In this document: piece by piece, positions 36,781-48,103 of the stretch
Layout of the letters: every line of letters starts with the position of its first letter
Position numbering within the stretch: the first letter of the stretch is position 1
Source: Rothia amarae
GTDB lineage: Bacteria; Actinomycetota; Actinomycetes; Actinomycetales; Micrococcaceae
NCBI RefSeq assembly: GCF_014705945.2
Contig: NZ_CP061538.1
Location: forward strand, 620,001-684,000
DNA length: 64,000 nucleotides
Direction: 5' to 3'
Made by a program: the position numbers and the translations under genes
The notes under the pieces: model-generated
The model's input: the letters and a program-made list of their open reading frames with translations, nothing else
Databases searched by the model: none
What the model was told of the DNA's origin: nothing

Positions 36781-39700
36781 ATGTCCAACGAATCTTCACT
36801 CGGTTTGATGCGTATTGGCCTAGCCACTGCTGAGGATATCCGCAGCTGGTCATATGGCGAGGTCAAGAAGCCTGAAACCATTAACTACCGAACCCTGAAG
36901 CCAGAAAAAGAGGGCTTGTTCGACGAGCGTATCTTCGGACCTACTCGCGACTGGGAATGCTACTGCGGTAAGTACAAGCGCGTACGTTTCAAGGGTATTA
37001 TCTGTGAGCGCTGTGGCGTTGAGGTAACCCGTGCAAAGGTACGTCGTGAGCGTATGGGCCACATTGAGCTTGCTGCTCCTGTGACTCACATCTGGTACTT
37101 CAAGGGTGTTCCTTCACGCTTGGGTTATCTGCTCGATTTGGCACCGAAGGATCTTGAAAAGATTATTTACTTCGCTGCTTACATGATTACTTCTGTGGAT
37201 GAAGAGGCTCGTCACGAGGATCTTCCGAATCTGCAGGCTGCTTTTGATCGCGATAAGAAGGTTCTTGCTGATCAGCGCGATGCTGATATCAACCTGATTG
37301 CTCGCGAAACTGAAGAAGAACTGGCTCGTATTGAAGCTGAAGGCGGTAAGGCTGCAGAGAAGCGTAAGCTTCGCGATGCCGCTGAGCGCCAGATGGCTTC
37401 AGTGCGGAAGAACGCTGATCGTGAGATTGAATTCGAAGAGCGTGTTTGGGATCGCTTTAAGAACCTGAAGGTAGCTGACCTTGAAGGTGATGAGGCTCTT
37501 TACCGTGCCATGGTCGATAAGTACGGCATGTACTTTGAAGGTTCAATGGGTGCTGAATCTATTAAGAAGCGCCTTGAGAACTTTGACATGGAAGCTGAAG
37601 CTGAGTCGCTTCGCGAGATTATTCAGACAGGTAAGGGACAGCGTAAGACTCGTGCCTTGAAGCGTTTGAAGGTTGTCAACTCATTCTTGACTACCACCAA
37701 CTCGCCTTTGGGTATGGTTCTTGAAGCTGTGCCTGTGATTCCTCCGGAATTGCGCCCCATGGTGCAGCTCGACGGCGGTCGTTTCGCGACTTCAGACCTT
37801 AACGATCTGTACCGTCGTGTCATCAACCGTAACAACCGTTTGAAGCGTCTGCTTGATCTCGGTGCTCCTGAGATTATCGTGAATAACGAAAAGCGCATGC
37901 TTCAGGAAGCTGTTGACTCCTTGTTCGATAACGGTCGTCGTGGCCGTCCTGTTACCGGCCCGGGTAACCGTCCTTTGAAGTCTCTCTCTGACATGCTCAA
38001 GGGCAAGCAGGGTCGTTTCCGCCAGAACCTTCTGGGTAAGCGCGTTGACTACTCAGGTCGTTCGGTTATCGTCGGCGGTCCTCAGCTTCAGATGCATCAG
38101 TGCGGTCTGCCTAAGCAGATGGCGCTTGAGCTCTTCAAGCCTTTTGTGATGAAGCGTCTGGTTGACCTCAACCACGCTCAGAACATTAAGTCCGCTAAGC
38201 GCATGGTGGAGCGTTCACGCTCACAGGTGTGGGACGTTCTGGAAGAAATCATTACGGAGCACCCCGTATTACTCAACCGTGCACCTACTCTGCACCGTCT
38301 TGGTATTCAGGCGTTCGAACCTCAGCTTGTTGAGGGTAAGGCTATCCAGCTGCATCCTCTCGTTTGCTCTGCGTTCAACGCTGATTTCGACGGCGATCAG
38401 ATGGCTGTTCACCTACCCCTCTCACCTGAGGCTCAGGCTGAAGCACGCATTTTGATGCTTTCTTCAAATAATATTTTGAAGCCTTCAGATGGCCGCCCCG
38501 TTGCGGTTCCTGACCAGGATATGATCATTGGTTTGTTCCATTTGACCACTCCTCGTGAGGACGCAGCCGGTGAAGGCCGTACCTTCTCCTCACTTGCTGA
38601 GGCGCTTATGGCTCTTGATCTGCACGAGATTGAGCTGTATTCCAAGGTAAAGATCCTCACAGATAACTTTGTTGCTCCTGAGGGTTACGAGTTCCCCGAG
38701 GGTTACAAGGAGGGCGAGCCTCTTCTCGTAGAGTGCACCGTGGGTCAGGTTATTTTCAACCAGGCTTTGCCTGCTGATTACCCCTGGTTCGATAAGGTTG
38801 CGGATAAGAAGACCCTTGGTTCTTTGATTAATGATCTTGCTGAGAAGTACCCCATGATTGAGGTTGCTCGCTCACTAGATAATCTGAAGAATACTGGTTT
38901 CTACTACGCTTCGCGTTCAGGTGTTACCGTTGCTGTTTCAGATATTGCTGCTCCTCCTTCGAAGCCCGCCATTATGGAGAGCTACGAGAGCCAGGCTGCT
39001 GATATTCAGAGCCAGTTTGATATGGGTCTGATTGACGACAACGAGCGTCGTACCGAGCTCATCGATATCTGGACCAAGGCAACTGATGAAGTTGCTGAGG
39101 CTATGCGCGATAACTTGGCTAACCTGAACACCACTATTAACCGTATGGTGACTTCTGGTGCTCGTGGTAACTGGATGCAGGTTCGTCAGATTGCAGGTAT
39201 CCGTGGTCTGGTGGCAAACCCCAAGGGTGAGATTATGCCTCGCCCCATTAAGTCTTCCTACCGTGAAGGCTTGACCGTGCTCGAGTACTTCATCGCTACT
39301 CACGGTGCTCGTAAGGGCCTTGCGGATACCGCGCTTCGTACCGCTAACTCGGGTTACTTGACCCGTCGTCTGGTGGACGTCTCTCAGGACGTCATCGTTC
39401 GTGAGCACGATTGTGGTACTCACCGCGGTTTGACCTTGCCATTGGTTCAGATTGACGATGAAAACGGCACCATTTCGCTTCATGAAAACGTTGAAAGCTC
39501 GATTCACGGTCGTGCCTTTGCGGTTGATGTGAAGGCTGAAGACGGCACCGTTTTGGCTGAGGCCGGTACTGACGTTTCTGATCCTATGATTGAGAAGCTG
39601 TACAAGGCTGGAATCCAAGACATCAAGGTTCGTTCGGTGCTGACCTGCGAGTCCGCAGTGGGCGTTTGTGCGCTTTGCTACGGTCGTTCGATGGCATCGG

Positions 39701-40674
39701 GTAACCTGGTTGATATTGGTGAGGCAGTGGGCATTATTGCTGCACAGTCCATCGGTGAGCCCGGTACCCAGCTGACTATGCGTACCTTCCACACCGGTGG
39801 TGTTGCATCAGCGGACGATATTACTCAGGGTCTTCCCCGCATTCAAGAGCTTTTCGAGGCACGTACACCTAAGGGTGTTGCACCGATTTCAGAGGTTTCA
39901 GGTCGTATCTCTATTGAAGATACTGAGAAATCGCTGAAGGTTGTTGTAACTCCTGATAATGGTGATGAAGCGATTGCTTACCCCGTTCTTCGCCGTGCGC
40001 GTCTGAACGTTGCAGAGGGCGATCATGTCACCGTTGGTGATCAGCTTGTTGCCGGTGCAGTTGACCCGAAGGAAGTTCTGCGTATTCGTGGACCTCGTGA
40101 GGCTCAGAAGCACCTGGTAGACGAGGTTCAGGGCGTTTACCGTTCACAGGGTGTAGGTATTCACGATAAGCACGTTGAAGTTATCGTTCGTCAGATGCTT
40201 CGTCGTGTGACCGTGATTGACTCTGGTGATACCGATCTTCTTCCCGGTGAGTTGGTGGAAAACATTGCTTTCCAGAATGCCAACCGAAAGGCGATGTCCG
40301 AGGGCGTTCGTCCTGCGGCAGGTCGTCCGGAAATGATGGGTATTACTAAGGCATCGTTAGCTACCGAATCATGGCTCTCCGCTGCGTCCTTCCAGGAGAC
40401 CACCCGAGTTTTGACTCAGGCGGCTATGGAACGTAAGTCTGATCCTTTGGTGGGTCTGAAGGAGAACGTCATTATCGGTAAGTTAATCCCTGCCGGTACC
40501 GGTTTGTCTCGTTACAACAACATCGAGGTTGAACCTACTGATGAGGCTCGCGAGCAGATGTTCCAAGCTTCTGCAGGTGGCTTCAACGACTTCAGCTACG
40601 CTGCTGAGAATGAAGGCGCAATTTCAGCCGAGTTCCAGGCTATCCCGCTGGATGACTACGATTTCGGCAAGTAA
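36781..40674 (+). CDS. rpoC: DNA-directed RNA polymerase beta' subunit
   Basis: RpoC carries the catalytic magnesium site of RNA polymerase. The 1297-residue product shows the N-terminal zinc ribbon ([20 protein letters not shown]), the absolutely conserved [14 protein letters not shown] that holds Mg2+, and the second zinc site around [13 protein letters not shown]. An actinobacterial-type insertion rich in charged residues lies near residues 140-220. ATAAGGA precedes the ATG. It forms an operon with rpoB and ends at a very strong terminator. Confidence 0.98.
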   Translation: MSNESSLGLMRIGLATAEDIRSWSYGEVKKPETINYRTLKPEKEGLFDERIFGPTRDWECYCGKYKRVRFKGIICERCGVEVTRAKVRRERMGHIELAAPVTHIWYFKGVPSRLGYLLDLAPKDLEKIIYFAAYMITSVDEEARHEDLPNLQAAFDRDKKVLADQRDADINLIARETEEELARIEAEGGKAAEKRKLRDAAERQMASVRKNADREIEFEERVWDRFKNLKVADLEGDEALYRAMVDKYGMYFEGSMGAESIKKRLENFDMEAEAESLREIIQTGKGQRKTRALKRLKVVNSFLTTTNSPLGMVLEAVPVIPPELRPMVQLDGGRFATSDLNDLYRRVINRNNRLKRLLDLGAPEIIVNNEKRMLQEAVDSLFDNGRRGRPVTGPGNRPLKSLSDMLKGKQGRFRQNLLGKRVDYSGRSVIVGGPQLQMHQCGLPKQMALELFKPFVMKRLVDLNHAQNIKSAKRMVERSRSQVWDVLEEIITEHPVLLNRAPTLHRLGIQAFEPQLVEGKAIQLHPLVCSAFNADFDGDQMAVHLPLSPEAQAEARILMLSSNNILKPSDGRPVAVPDQDMIIGLFHLTTPREDAAGEGRTFSSLAEALMALDLHEIELYSKVKILTDNFVAPEGYEFPEGYKEGEPLLVECTVGQVIFNQALPADYPWFDKVADKKTLGSLINDLAEKYPMIEVARSLDNLKNTGFYYASRSGVTVAVSDIAAPPSKPAIMESYESQAADIQSQFDMGLIDDNERRTELIDIWTKATDEVAEAMRDNLANLNTTINRMVTSGARGNWMQVRQIAGIRGLVANPKGEIMPRPIKSSYREGLTVLEYFIATHGARKGLADTALRTANSGYLTRRLVDVSQDVIVREHDCGTHRGLTLPLVQIDDENGTISLHENVESSIHGRAFAVDVKAEDGTVLAEAGTDVSDPMIEKLYKAGIQDIKVRSVLTCESAVGVCALCYGRSMASGNLVDIGEAVGIIAAQSIGEPGTQLTMRTFHTGGVASADDITQGLPRIQELFEARTPKGVAPISEVSGRISIEDTEKSLKVVVTPDNGDEAIAYPVLRRARLNVAEGDHVTVGDQLVAGAVDPKEVLRIRGPREAQKHLVDEVQGVYRSQGVGIHDKHVEVIVRQMLRRVTVIDSGDTDLLPGELVENIAFQNANRKAMSEGVRPAAGRPEMMGITKASLATESWLSAASFQETTRVLTQAAMERKSDPLVGLKENVIIGKLIPAGTGLSRYNNIEVEPTDEAREQMFQASAGGFNDFSYAAENEGAISAEFQAIPLDDYDFGK

Positions 40675-40699
40675 ATCGTAAACTAACGCGCCAGCGTGT

Positions 40700-40744
40700 A
40701 AAATATGGGCTCCTTTCCTTCTCAGGAAAGGAGCCCATATTTTT
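40700..40744 (+). terminator. Terminator of rpoBC
   Basis: This is a perfect 19-bp stem, 40700-40718 with 40725-40743 (AAAATATGGGCTCCTTTCC and its complement), with a six-base loop and the T-run inside the right arm. It is the strongest hairpin in the window. Confidence 0.95.
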
Positions 40745-41259
40745 GTGAAGACGACACGGTGCCAGCAGGTGGGGGGCGCCTGTAGACCGGTCTCGTACCC
40801 ATGTGCCGTGTTTTCGGCGGGCTCAGACGAGATTAAGTGACTGAAATCTTAAGGGATGTCCGCCGTTAATGGGGCATAACGGTAGGCATGGGGTGGATTA
40901 AGAAACAAAAGACCGATATAGTTTTCTACGAAGTACTTAGTCTCAGTTCTAAATGCAGGGTAACTCAGTGCATTTGCTATCAACGTCTCAGTTGTAAGAA
41001 GACTAAGGTGGGCTTCGAATCAATGGCAGTATGGATACAGTCCTTTGGTGTTGGTCATTTTGACCTGACTCCTAAATGCCAATTTTTTGCGTGCCCATAA
41101 GTTTTCAGCTTGTGCGAAGGCTTCGATTTCAAAGATTCATCTCAAGTTTGAGACGTTTTTTCGAAACAGACTTCACAATATTAGTTGCCTGAGCAAAAGA
41201 TAAAACTGAGGTAAAAATACGTAGGGCTGTGAAAATCAGTCCGATTATCAGGAGATAAT
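40745..41259 (+). other. Long gap between rpoC and rpsL without a supported gene
   Basis: These 515 bases hold the rpsL promoter, which I could not place with confidence. AACACGG-like ends at 40751-40812 (ACACGG with CCGTGT before TTTT) may form a second weak hairpin. AAATGCA and TGCATTT form a 7-bp inverted repeat around 40948-40972, and the octamer CTAAATGC occurs twice. A 70-codon open frame at 40888-41100 has no ribosome-binding site or recognisable motif and I do not call it a gene. The stretch is more AT-rich than the genes on either side. Confidence 0.5.
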
Positions 41260-41634
41260 GTGCCTACAATTCAGCAGCTGGTCCGTAAGGGCCGGACTCC
41301 CAAGGTCGTAAAGACCAAGGCGCCCGCATTGAAGGGCAGCCCCATGAAGCGCGGCGTATGCGTTCGCGTATACACCACAACCCCTAAGAAGCCTAACTCG
41401 GCACTCCGCAAGGTCGCTCGTGTGAAGCTCAACGGCGGCGTTGAAGTAACCGCTTACATTCCCGGTGAAGGTCACAACCTTCAGGAACACTCCATCGTGC
41501 TTGTGCGCGGTGGCCGTGTGAAGGACCTCCCCGGTGTTCGTTACAAGATCGTTCGTGGTGCTCTGGATACCCAGGGTGTAAAGGGACGCGGCCAGGCTCG
41601 CTCCCGCTACGGCGCTAAGAAGGAGAAGAAGTAA
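41260..41634 (+). CDS. rpsL: 30S ribosomal protein S12
   Basis: S12 sits at the decoding centre and controls accuracy. It is the streptomycin resistance target. The 124-residue product is typical, beginning [12 protein letters not shown]. Lys43 ([12 protein letters not shown]) and Lys88 (GGRVKDLPG) are both intact, so the sequence predicts streptomycin sensitivity at this locus. It starts at GTG with CAGGAGA upstream. It leads the str operon rpsL-rpsG-fusA-tuf, and its stop overlaps the rpsG start by one base. Confidence 0.98.
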   Translation: MPTIQQLVRKGRTPKVVKTKAPALKGSPMKRGVCVRVYTTTPKKPNSALRKVARVKLNGGVEVTAYIPGEGHNLQEHSIVLVRGGRVKDLPGVRYKIVRGALDTQGVKGRGQARSRYGAKKEKK

Positions 41635-42104
41635 TGCCTCGTAAAGGTCCCGCTCCCAAGCGTCCTCTCGTCAACGACCCGGTTTACGGTTCGCCGCTGG
41701 TAACCCAGCTTATTAACAAGGTGCTTCAGGACGGTAAGCGTTCCGTTGCAGAGCGTATCGTATACGGTGCACTCGAAGGCGTGGAAAAGAAAACCGGTTC
41801 TGAGCCCGTAGCAACTCTCAAGAAGGCAATGGATAACATCCGTCCTTCACTCGAAGTTCGCTCACGCCGCGTCGGTGGCGCAACCTACCAGGTACCTGTT
41901 GAGGTTCGCTCCGGCCGCGCAACTGCTTTGGCTCTTCGTTGGTTGGTTGGCTTCTCCAAGCTTCGCCGCGAAAAGACAATGACCGAGCGTCTCATGAACG
42001 AGATTTTGGATGCATCCAATGGTCTCGGTGCCGCTGTGAAGCGTCGCGAAGACACTCACAAGATGGCAGAGTCCAACAAGGCTTTTGCACATTACCGCTG
42101 GTAA
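41634..42104 (+). CDS. rpsG: 30S ribosomal protein S7
   Basis: S7 nucleates assembly of the 30S head and contacts mRNA and tRNA at the exit site. In many bacteria it also represses the str operon. The 156-residue product begins [20 protein letters not shown] and contains [14 protein letters not shown] and [14 protein letters not shown], all family landmarks. Its ATG shares a base with the rpsL stop (TAATG). AGGAGAAG lies just upstream. A hairpin follows before fusA. Confidence 0.98.
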   Translation: MPRKGPAPKRPLVNDPVYGSPLVTQLINKVLQDGKRSVAERIVYGALEGVEKKTGSEPVATLKKAMDNIRPSLEVRSRRVGGATYQVPVEVRSGRATALALRWLVGFSKLRREKTMTERLMNEILDASNGLGAAVKRREDTHKMAESNKAFAHYRW

Positions 42105-42115
42105 TTTCTCTGAAT

Positions 42116-42151
42116 AGCCTGTCGAAAATGGTTTTCCATCTTCGACAGGCT
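42116..42151 (+). promoter_or_regulatory. Hairpin between rpsG and fusA
   Basis: AGCCTGTCGAA (42116-42126) pairs perfectly with TTCGACAGGCT (42141-42151), followed by TTC. With only 76 nt between the genes it is more likely an attenuator or processing site within the str operon than a full terminator. Confidence 0.55.
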
Positions 42152-42180
42152 TTCGGAGTATCTCACAAAGGGAGATTCAA

Positions 42181-44295
42181 GTGGCACAAGACGTGCTTAC
42201 AGACCTCAAGAAGGTCCGCAATATTGGTATTATGGCGCACATTGACGCCGGTAAGACCACCACTACTGAACGCATTCTGTTCTACACCGGTATTAACCAC
42301 AAAATCGGTGAGACTCACGATGGCGCTTCAACTATGGACTGGATGGCTCAGGAACAGGAACGCGGCATTACTATTACGTCTGCTGCAACTACCTGCTTCT
42401 GGAAAGGCAACCAGATTAACATCATCGATACCCCCGGTCACGTTGACTTCACCGTTGAAGTTGAGCGTTCACTGCGTGTTCTCGACGGTGCGGTAGCAGT
42501 ATTCGATGGTAAAGAAGGCGTTGAGCCTCAGTCTGAGACCGTTTGGCGTCAGGCTGATAAGTATGAAGTTCCTCGTATCTGCTTCGTTAACAAGATGGAC
42601 AAGCTTGGTGCAGATTTCTACTTCACTGTAGATACCATCGTTAAGCGTCTGGGCGCAACCCCTCTCGTTATGCAGCTCCCCATCGGTGCTGAAAACGACT
42701 TCGTGGGTGTTGTTGACTTGCTTACTATGCAGGCATTTGTATGGCCTGGCGACGCCAAGGGCGACGTTACTATGGGTGCTTCCTACGAAACTCGCGAGAT
42801 TCCCGAGGATCTCAAGGAACGCGCTGAAGAGTACCGCAACCAGCTCGTAGAGACTGTTGCTGAGTCTTCGGAAGAACTCATGGAAAAGTACCTCGAAGGT
42901 GAAGAACTCACCATTGAGGAACTCAAGGCTGGCATTCGCAAGCTCACCGTGAACAACGAAGCATACCCCGTATTCTGTGGTTCTGCATTCAAGAACCGCG
43001 GCGTGCAGCCGATGCTCGATGCTGTTATCGATTATCTGCCTTCACCAATTGAGGTCGAAGCAATGGTCGGTCACGATCCCAAGGACGAAGAAAAGGAGCT
43101 TACTCGTAAGCCTAACTCTGACGAGCCTTTCTCAGCTTTGGCGTTCAAGGTTGCAGCTCACCCGTTCTACGGTCAGCTCACCTACATCCGCGTTTACTCG
43201 GGTAAGGCGTCATCAGGTCAGCAGGTTCTTAACTCCACTAAGGGTAAGAAAGAGCGCATCGGTAAGCTTTTCCAGATGCACTCCAACAAGGAGAACCCTG
43301 TTGAAGAGATTCAGGCAGGTCACATCTACGCAGCGATTGGTCTGAAGGACACCACCACCGGTGATACCTTGTGCGATATCGCAAATCCCATCGTTCTTGA
43401 GTCCATGAGCTTCCCCGCTCCCGTGATCTTCGTGGCAATTGAGCCTAAGACCAAGGGTGACCAGGAAAAGATGTCAACCGCTATTCAGAAACTTTCAGCT
43501 GAAGACCCCACCTTCACCGTTTCTTTGAACGATGAAACCGGTCAGACTGAAATCGGCGGTATGGGTGAGCTTCACCTTGACATCATCGTGGATCGCATGA
43601 AGCGTGAGTTCAAGGTTGAGGCTAACGTTGGTAAGCCTCAGGTTGCTTACCGCGAGACCATCAAGAAGGCTGTTGAAAAGGTCGACTACACTCACAAGAA
43701 GCAGACCGGTGGTTCAGGTCAGTTTGCGAAGGTTCAGGTTTCATTCGAACCTATTCCTCTCGATTCTGAAGAACTGTACGAGTTTGACAACGTTGTGACC
43801 GGTGGTCGTGTTCCTCGTGAATACATTCCTTCCGTTGACCACGGTATCCAGGACGCTATGCAGCTCGGTATCCTCGCAGGTTACCCTGTTGTTGGTGTGA
43901 AGGCTACCCTTATCGACGGCGCTTACCACGACGTTGACTCCTCTGAAATGGCCTTCAAGATTGCTGGCTCCATGGTATTCAAGGAAGGCGCACGTCGCGC
44001 TAACCCCGTACTGTTGGAACCTTTGATGGCTGTTGAAGTTCGTACTCCTGAGGAGTACATGGGCGATGTTATCGGCGACCTTAACTCTCGCCGCGGCCAC
44101 ATTCAGTCCATGGAAGACGCCGCTGGTGTGAAGATTGTTCACGCTAACGTACCGCTTTCTGAAATGTTCGGTTACATTGGCGACCTGCGTTCAAAGACTC
44201 AGGGTCGTGCAGTTTACTCGATGACTTTCGATAGCTACTCTGAGGTTCCCAAGGCAGTTGCTGACGAAATCATCCAGAAGAACCGCGGCGAATAA
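42181..44295 (+). CDS. fusA: Elongation factor G
   Basis: EF-G is the GTPase that drives translocation of tRNA and mRNA. It is the fusidic acid target. The 704-residue product has G1 [15 protein letters not shown], the switch region [22 protein letters not shown] and NKMDK, followed by the EF-G domains II-V (for example [19 protein letters not shown]). It starts at GTG, six nt after AGGGAGA. It lies third in the str operon, and tuf follows after a long structured leader. Confidence 0.98.
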   Translation: MAQDVLTDLKKVRNIGIMAHIDAGKTTTTERILFYTGINHKIGETHDGASTMDWMAQEQERGITITSAATTCFWKGNQINIIDTPGHVDFTVEVERSLRVLDGAVAVFDGKEGVEPQSETVWRQADKYEVPRICFVNKMDKLGADFYFTVDTIVKRLGATPLVMQLPIGAENDFVGVVDLLTMQAFVWPGDAKGDVTMGASYETREIPEDLKERAEEYRNQLVETVAESSEELMEKYLEGEELTIEELKAGIRKLTVNNEAYPVFCGSAFKNRGVQPMLDAVIDYLPSPIEVEAMVGHDPKDEEKELTRKPNSDEPFSALAFKVAAHPFYGQLTYIRVYSGKASSGQQVLNSTKGKKERIGKLFQMHSNKENPVEEIQAGHIYAAIGLKDTTTGDTLCDIANPIVLESMSFPAPVIFVAIEPKTKGDQEKMSTAIQKLSAEDPTFTVSLNDETGQTEIGGMGELHLDIIVDRMKREFKVEANVGKPQVAYRETIKKAVEKVDYTHKKQTGGSGQFAKVQVSFEPIPLDSEELYEFDNVVTGGRVPREYIPSVDHGIQDAMQLGILAGYPVVGVKATLIDGAYHDVDSSEMAFKIAGSMVFKEGARRANPVLLEPLMAVEVRTPEEYMGDVIGDLNSRRGHIQSMEDAAGVKIVHANVPLSEMFGYIGDLRSKTQGRAVYSMTFDSYSEVPKAVADEIIQKNRGE

Positions 44296-44367
44296 TCGCC
44301 TCGCGCGGTTCCACTATGTGAGCTGCATCTAATTTACTAAAAATAAACTATTGAAATCTCACAAAGG

Positions 44368-44439
44368 TTTCTCCTCACCGGCGTAATCCGCTAATGTAGA
44401 CGCTAGACCGTTTTATAAACGGACTGCGCCGGTGAGAAA
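44368..44439 (+). promoter_or_regulatory. Structured leader in front of tuf
   Basis: An outer stem pairs TTTCTCCTCACCGGCG (44368-44383, two bases bulged) with CGCCGGTGAGAAA (44427-44439). It encloses an inner perfect 6-bp hairpin (CCGTTT 44408-44413, AAACGG 44417-44422). It ends 42 nt before the tuf start. It may be an RNA regulatory element or mRNA stabiliser. A promoter may also overlap it, since TAATGT and TATAAA occur inside. Confidence 0.5.
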
Positions 44440-44481
44440 CCCGAGTGCATGTTTTTCAATTTCGTTCTAGGAGGAACACCC

Positions 44482-45672
44482 TTGGCTAAGGCTAAGTTCG
44501 AGCGCTCCAAGCCTCACGTAAACGTTGGTACCATTGGTCACGTTGACCACGGTAAGACCACCCTTACCGCTGCTATCTCCAAGGTTCTTGCTGAAAAGTA
44601 CCCTGATCTGAACGAGCAGCGCGACTTCGGTATGATCGACTCCGCTCCTGAAGAGCGCCAGCGCGGTATTACCATTAACATTGCTCACATTGAGTACCAG
44701 ACCGAGAAGCGTCACTACGCACACGTTGACGCTCCCGGTCACGCTGACTATGTCAAGAACATGATCACCGGTGCTGCTCAGATGGACGGCGCAATCCTCG
44801 TTGTTGCTGCAACTGACGGCCCCATGGCACAGACCCGCGAGCACGTTCTTCTTGCTCGCCAGGTTGGCGTTCCCACCCTGCTTGTTGCACTCAACAAGTC
44901 AGACATGGTTGATGACGAAGAGCTTCTCGACCTCGTCGAGATGGAAGTTCGCGATCTGCTTTCCTCACAGGAATTCGATGGCGATGACGCTCCCGTTATC
45001 CGCGTTTCTGCTCTCAAGGCTCTTGAAGGCGACCCTGAGTGGGTTGCAAAGATCGAAGAGCTCATGGAAGCTGTCGACGACTACATTCCGGACCCCGTTC
45101 GTGAAACCGACAAGCCCTTCCTCATGCCTATCGAGGACGTCTTCACCATCACCGGTCGCGGTACCGTTGTAACCGGCCGTGCAGAGCGTGGTACCCTCGC
45201 AATCAACTCTGAAGTTGAAATCGTAGGTATTCGCCCCATCCAGAAGACCACCGTTACCGGTATCGAGATGTTCCACAAGCAGCTCGACGAAGCATGGGCA
45301 GGCGAGAACTGTGGTCTGCTTCTTCGTGGTCTAAAGCGCGACGACGTTGAGCGTGGCCAGGTTGTTGTAGCTCCCGGCTCCATCACCCCCCACACCGACT
45401 TCGAAGCTAACGTCTACATCCTTTCCAAGGATGAAGGCGGACGCCACAACCCCTTCTACTCAAACTACCGTCCTCAGTTCTACTTCCGTACAACTGACGT
45501 AACCGGCGTTATCACTCTTCCTGAGGGTACCGAAATGGTTATGCCTGGCGATAACACTGAGATGACCGTTGAGCTCATCCAGCCCATCGCTATGGAAGAG
45601 GGCCTCGGTTTCGCTATCCGTGAGGGTGGCCGCACCGTTGGTTCAGGTCGCGTAACCAAGATCATCAAGTAA
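44482..45672 (+). CDS. tuf: Elongation factor Tu
   Basis: EF-Tu delivers aminoacyl-tRNA to the ribosome. The 396-residue product begins [18 protein letters not shown] after the initiator and has [17 protein letters not shown] and NKSD GTP-binding motifs. The open frame extends to 44449, but the TTG at 44482 lies seven nt after AGGAGG and gives the normal N-terminus. TTG is a surprising initiator for one of the most abundant proteins. It is the last gene of the str operon, ending in its own terminator. Confidence 0.97.
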   Translation: MAKAKFERSKPHVNVGTIGHVDHGKTTLTAAISKVLAEKYPDLNEQRDFGMIDSAPEERQRGITINIAHIEYQTEKRHYAHVDAPGHADYVKNMITGAAQMDGAILVVAATDGPMAQTREHVLLARQVGVPTLLVALNKSDMVDDEELLDLVEMEVRDLLSSQEFDGDDAPVIRVSALKALEGDPEWVAKIEELMEAVDDYIPDPVRETDKPFLMPIEDVFTITGRGTVVTGRAERGTLAINSEVEIVGIRPIQKTTVTGIEMFHKQLDEAWAGENCGLLLRGLKRDDVERGQVVVAPGSITPHTDFEANVYILSKDEGGRHNPFYSNYRPQFYFRTTDVTGVITLPEGTEMVMPGDNTEMTVELIQPIAMEEGLGFAIREGGRTVGSGRVTKIIK

Positions 45673-45706
45673 TTGATGTAAGACGCGAACTGGCTCAGGC
45701 TAGTTG

Positions 45707-45746
45707 AAAAGATGCTCCGAGCACTAGCTCGGGGCATCTTTTGTTT
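45707..45746 (+). terminator. Terminator of tuf
   Basis: AAAAGATGC pairs with GCATCTTTT, continuing through one T-G pair into CCGAGC/GCTCGG, with a four-base loop, then TTGTTT. It closes the str operon. Confidence 0.93.
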
Positions 45747-46150
45747 AATATTGCATATTAGGTGTGAAGCTAGGCACTAATCCCAGAAAGGGGTTGCAAG
45801 CGGGCGGTAGCTCTGTAAGAATGGAACACGTTGTTCAAGCGCTTACTACGTTTGATTAGCTTATTCTTCTTGAATCTATGCGAAAACTTGCAGTACAGAG
45901 GTTGTGCTGAATGAAGTAGTAAGACCAAATATGACCCGGTTCTGACTGATCGAGGGATTAGTGCGCATAATATATGCGACACGCCCGAGTTCGGGGGTCG
46001 GTGCTTGAGTGAGTTGAGGAACCCGGAATTATTCGGATTCAGCTTGCATCAGGCGGCGCGAAAGAGTGTACAGATGCTCTTTACCTTAAGCGCCTAAAAA
46101 GGGGCATTGCCCCGTTACAGGGAAGTACTTCAAGAAAGAGAGTCCGACAG
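45747..46150 (+). promoter_or_regulatory. Upstream region and leader of the S10 operon
   Basis: These 404 bases before rpsJ contain no supported gene. TAATAT (45968-45973) is a good -10 candidate. It sits inside a palindrome CGCATA...TATGCG (45964-45978), although the -35 region is weak (CTGATC at 45946-45951). The resulting leader of about 170 nt includes the hairpin GGGGCATTGCCCC (46101-46113). The leader is a plausible place for L4-type autoregulation, but I cannot match it to a known element. Confidence 0.5.
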
Positions 46151-46459
46151 ATGGCGGGACAGAAAATCCGCATCCGTCTGAAGTCTTACGACCACGAGGT
46201 CATTGATTCTTCAGCACGGAAAATCGTTGAGACAGTTACGCGTGCAGGCGCGACGGTAGTGGGCCCCGTACCCCTTCCGACCGAAAAGAACGTTTACTGC
46301 GTTATTCGTTCGCCTCACAAGTACAAGGACAGCCGCGAGCATTTCGAAATGCGCACGCACAAGCGTCTGATCGACGTCGTTGATCCGACCCCTAAGGCTG
46401 TTGATGCCCTCATGCGTCTTGACCTTCCGGCAGACGTGAACATCGAAATCAAGCTGTAG
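46151..46459 (+). CDS. rpsJ: 30S ribosomal protein S10
   Basis: S10 is part of the 30S head and also joins NusB in transcription antitermination. The 102-residue product begins [20 protein letters not shown] and contains [20 protein letters not shown] and [14 protein letters not shown], which are diagnostic. A GAAAGAGAG purine run stands in for a Shine-Dalgarno site before the ATG. It leads the S10 operon through rpsQ, and rplC follows after 14 nt. Confidence 0.98.
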   Translation: MAGQKIRIRLKSYDHEVIDSSARKIVETVTRAGATVVGPVPLPTEKNVYCVIRSPHKYKDSREHFEMRTHKRLIDVVDPTPKAVDALMRLDLPADVNIEIKL

Positions 46460-46473
46460 AGGATCGCATCTAA

Positions 46474-47130
46474 ATGACTAACAAATTTGAGCGCCAGGTG
46501 AAAGGCCTGTTGGGCACAAAGCTCGGCATGACTCAGGTCTGGGACGAGAACGGCAAGTTCATTCCCGTTACCGTCGTTAAGGCTGATTCTAACGTCGTCA
46601 CTCAGCTGCGCAACAAAGACACCGATGGCTATGAAGCTGTTCAGATCGGTTTCGGTGCAATCGATTCTCGCAAGGTCACCAAGCCTTTGGCTGGTCACTT
46701 CGAGAAAGCAGGCGTAACCCCTCGCCGTCACCTCGTTGAACTCCGCACTTCTGATGCTGCAGAGTACTCCCTCGGACAGGAACTGTCCGTAGAGCTCTTC
46801 GCAGAAGGCCAGAAGGTAGACGTTGTAGGCAAGACCAAGGGTAAAGGTTTCGCCGGCGTTATGAAGCGTCACGGCTTCGCAGGTGTTGGCGCATCACACG
46901 GTGCCCACAAGAACCACCGTAAGCCTGGCTCAATCGGTGGCGCATCCTACCCCGCACGCGTATTCAAGGGTATGCGTATGGCTGGTCGTATGGGTGCAAA
47001 CCGTCACACCACTATGAACCTGACTATCCAGGGTGTAGATACCGAAAACAATGTTCTTTTGATCAAGGGTGCTATCCCCGGTCCTAAGGGCGGCGTTGTT
47101 TTGGTCCGCACCGCTGTGAAGGGAGCCTAA
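46474..47130 (+). CDS. rplC: 50S ribosomal protein L3
   Basis: L3 is an early-assembly protein reaching the peptidyl transferase centre. The 218-residue product shows [18 protein letters not shown] at the N-terminus and the glycine-rich reach [17 protein letters not shown] and [27 protein letters not shown] lies before the ATG. rplD starts five nt after its stop. Confidence 0.98.
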   Translation: MTNKFERQVKGLLGTKLGMTQVWDENGKFIPVTVVKADSNVVTQLRNKDTDGYEAVQIGFGAIDSRKVTKPLAGHFEKAGVTPRRHLVELRTSDAAEYSLGQELSVELFAEGQKVDVVGKTKGKGFAGVMKRHGFAGVGASHGAHKNHRKPGSIGGASYPARVFKGMRMAGRMGANRHTTMNLTIQGVDTENNVLLIKGAIPGPKGGVVLVRTAVKGA

Positions 47131-47135
47131 ATACA

Positions 47136-47759
47136 ATGGCTGTCAATACTGTCAAGGTAGACCTGCCTGCTGACCTGTTTGACGCTCAGGCATCTGTGCC
47201 TTTGCTTCACCAGGTAGTTGTAGCTCAGCTCGCTGCAGCACGCCAGGGTACCCATAAAACCAAAAACCGCGGCGAAGTTTCGGGCGCAGGTCGCAAGCCT
47301 TTCAAGCAGAAGGGCACCGGCCGCGCACGTCAGGGCTCAATCCGTGCACCCCACATGACTGGTGGTGGCGTTGTACACGGCCCGACCCCTCGTAACTACG
47401 CACAGCGTACTCCCAAAAAGATGATTGCAGCTGCACTTCGCGGCGCGCTTTCAGATCGTGCACGTAACGGTCGCATCAGTGTTGTTGAGAACTTGGTAGA
47501 AGGTAACACTCCTTCCACCAAGGCAATCAAGGCATCAATTGCTTCGATCACTTCACGTAAGAACGTTCTGTTGGTTATCGACCGCAAGGAAGATGCAGTA
47601 GCGCTGTCAGCACGCAACCTGGAGAAGGTACACGTTCTTTACGCAGATCAGCTCAACACTTACGATGTGCTGGTTTCTGACGACGTCATCTTCACCAAGG
47701 ACGCATACGACGTATTCGTCGCAGTTGCATCCAAGGCTAAGAAGGGGGCTGCTAAGTAA
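47136..47759 (+). CDS. rplD: 50S ribosomal protein L4
   Basis: L4 lines the peptide exit tunnel and in some bacteria represses the S10 operon. The 207-residue product has the tunnel loop [20 protein letters not shown] followed by [14 protein letters not shown], and the C-terminal domain ending [12 protein letters not shown]. The ATG is preceded by AGGGAGCC in the rplC tail. Its stop overlaps the rplW start by one base. Confidence 0.98.
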   Translation: MAVNTVKVDLPADLFDAQASVPLLHQVVVAQLAAARQGTHKTKNRGEVSGAGRKPFKQKGTGRARQGSIRAPHMTGGGVVHGPTPRNYAQRTPKKMIAAALRGALSDRARNGRISVVENLVEGNTPSTKAIKASIASITSRKNVLLVIDRKEDAVALSARNLEKVHVLYADQLNTYDVLVSDDVIFTKDAYDVFVAVASKAKKGAAK

Positions 47760-48064
47760 TGAGCGTCTCTATCAACAAGAATCCCCGCGACGTGATCATT
47801 GCTCCCGTCGTGTCAGAAAAGAGCTATGGTCAGTCCGATGAAGGTAAGTACACCTTCCTCGTTGACCCCAGCTCAAACAAGCTGGAAATCAAGCAGGCTA
47901 TCGAAGAAATTTTCGACGTCAAGGTTGCTTCCGTCAACACCGCAAACCGCCAGGGCAAGCGCAAGCGCACTCGCTTTGGCTGGGGTACTCGTAAGAGTAC
48001 CAAGCGCGCGATTGTGACTCTTTCAGAAGGCACCATCGACCTCTTCGGCGGTCCGCAGGCATAG
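47759..48064 (+). CDS. rplW: 50S ribosomal protein L23
   Basis: L23 lies at the tunnel exit and is the docking point for trigger factor and SRP. The 101-residue product contains [20 protein letters not shown] and the internal loop [18 protein letters not shown]. The start is TAATG, coupled to rplD. Length is normal. Confidence 0.97.
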   Translation: MSVSINKNPRDVIIAPVVSEKSYGQSDEGKYTFLVDPSSNKLEIKQAIEEIFDVKVASVNTANRQGKRKRTRFGWGTRKSTKRAIVTLSEGTIDLFGGPQA

Positions 48065-48103
48065 TCCCGCGGAGACCACTTTAGCGAAGGAAAGAAATAC
48101 TAA

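Noticed and set aside
38938-39792. A 284-codon minus-strand frame inside rpoC
   Set aside because: Antisense shadow of a conserved RNA polymerase segment. The Thr/Asn-rich product resembles nothing known to me.
40888-41100. A 70-codon open frame between rpoC and rpsL on the plus strand
   Set aside because: It has no ribosome-binding site, no recognisable motif, and a composition rich in rare residues. It lies in AT-rich intergenic sequence.
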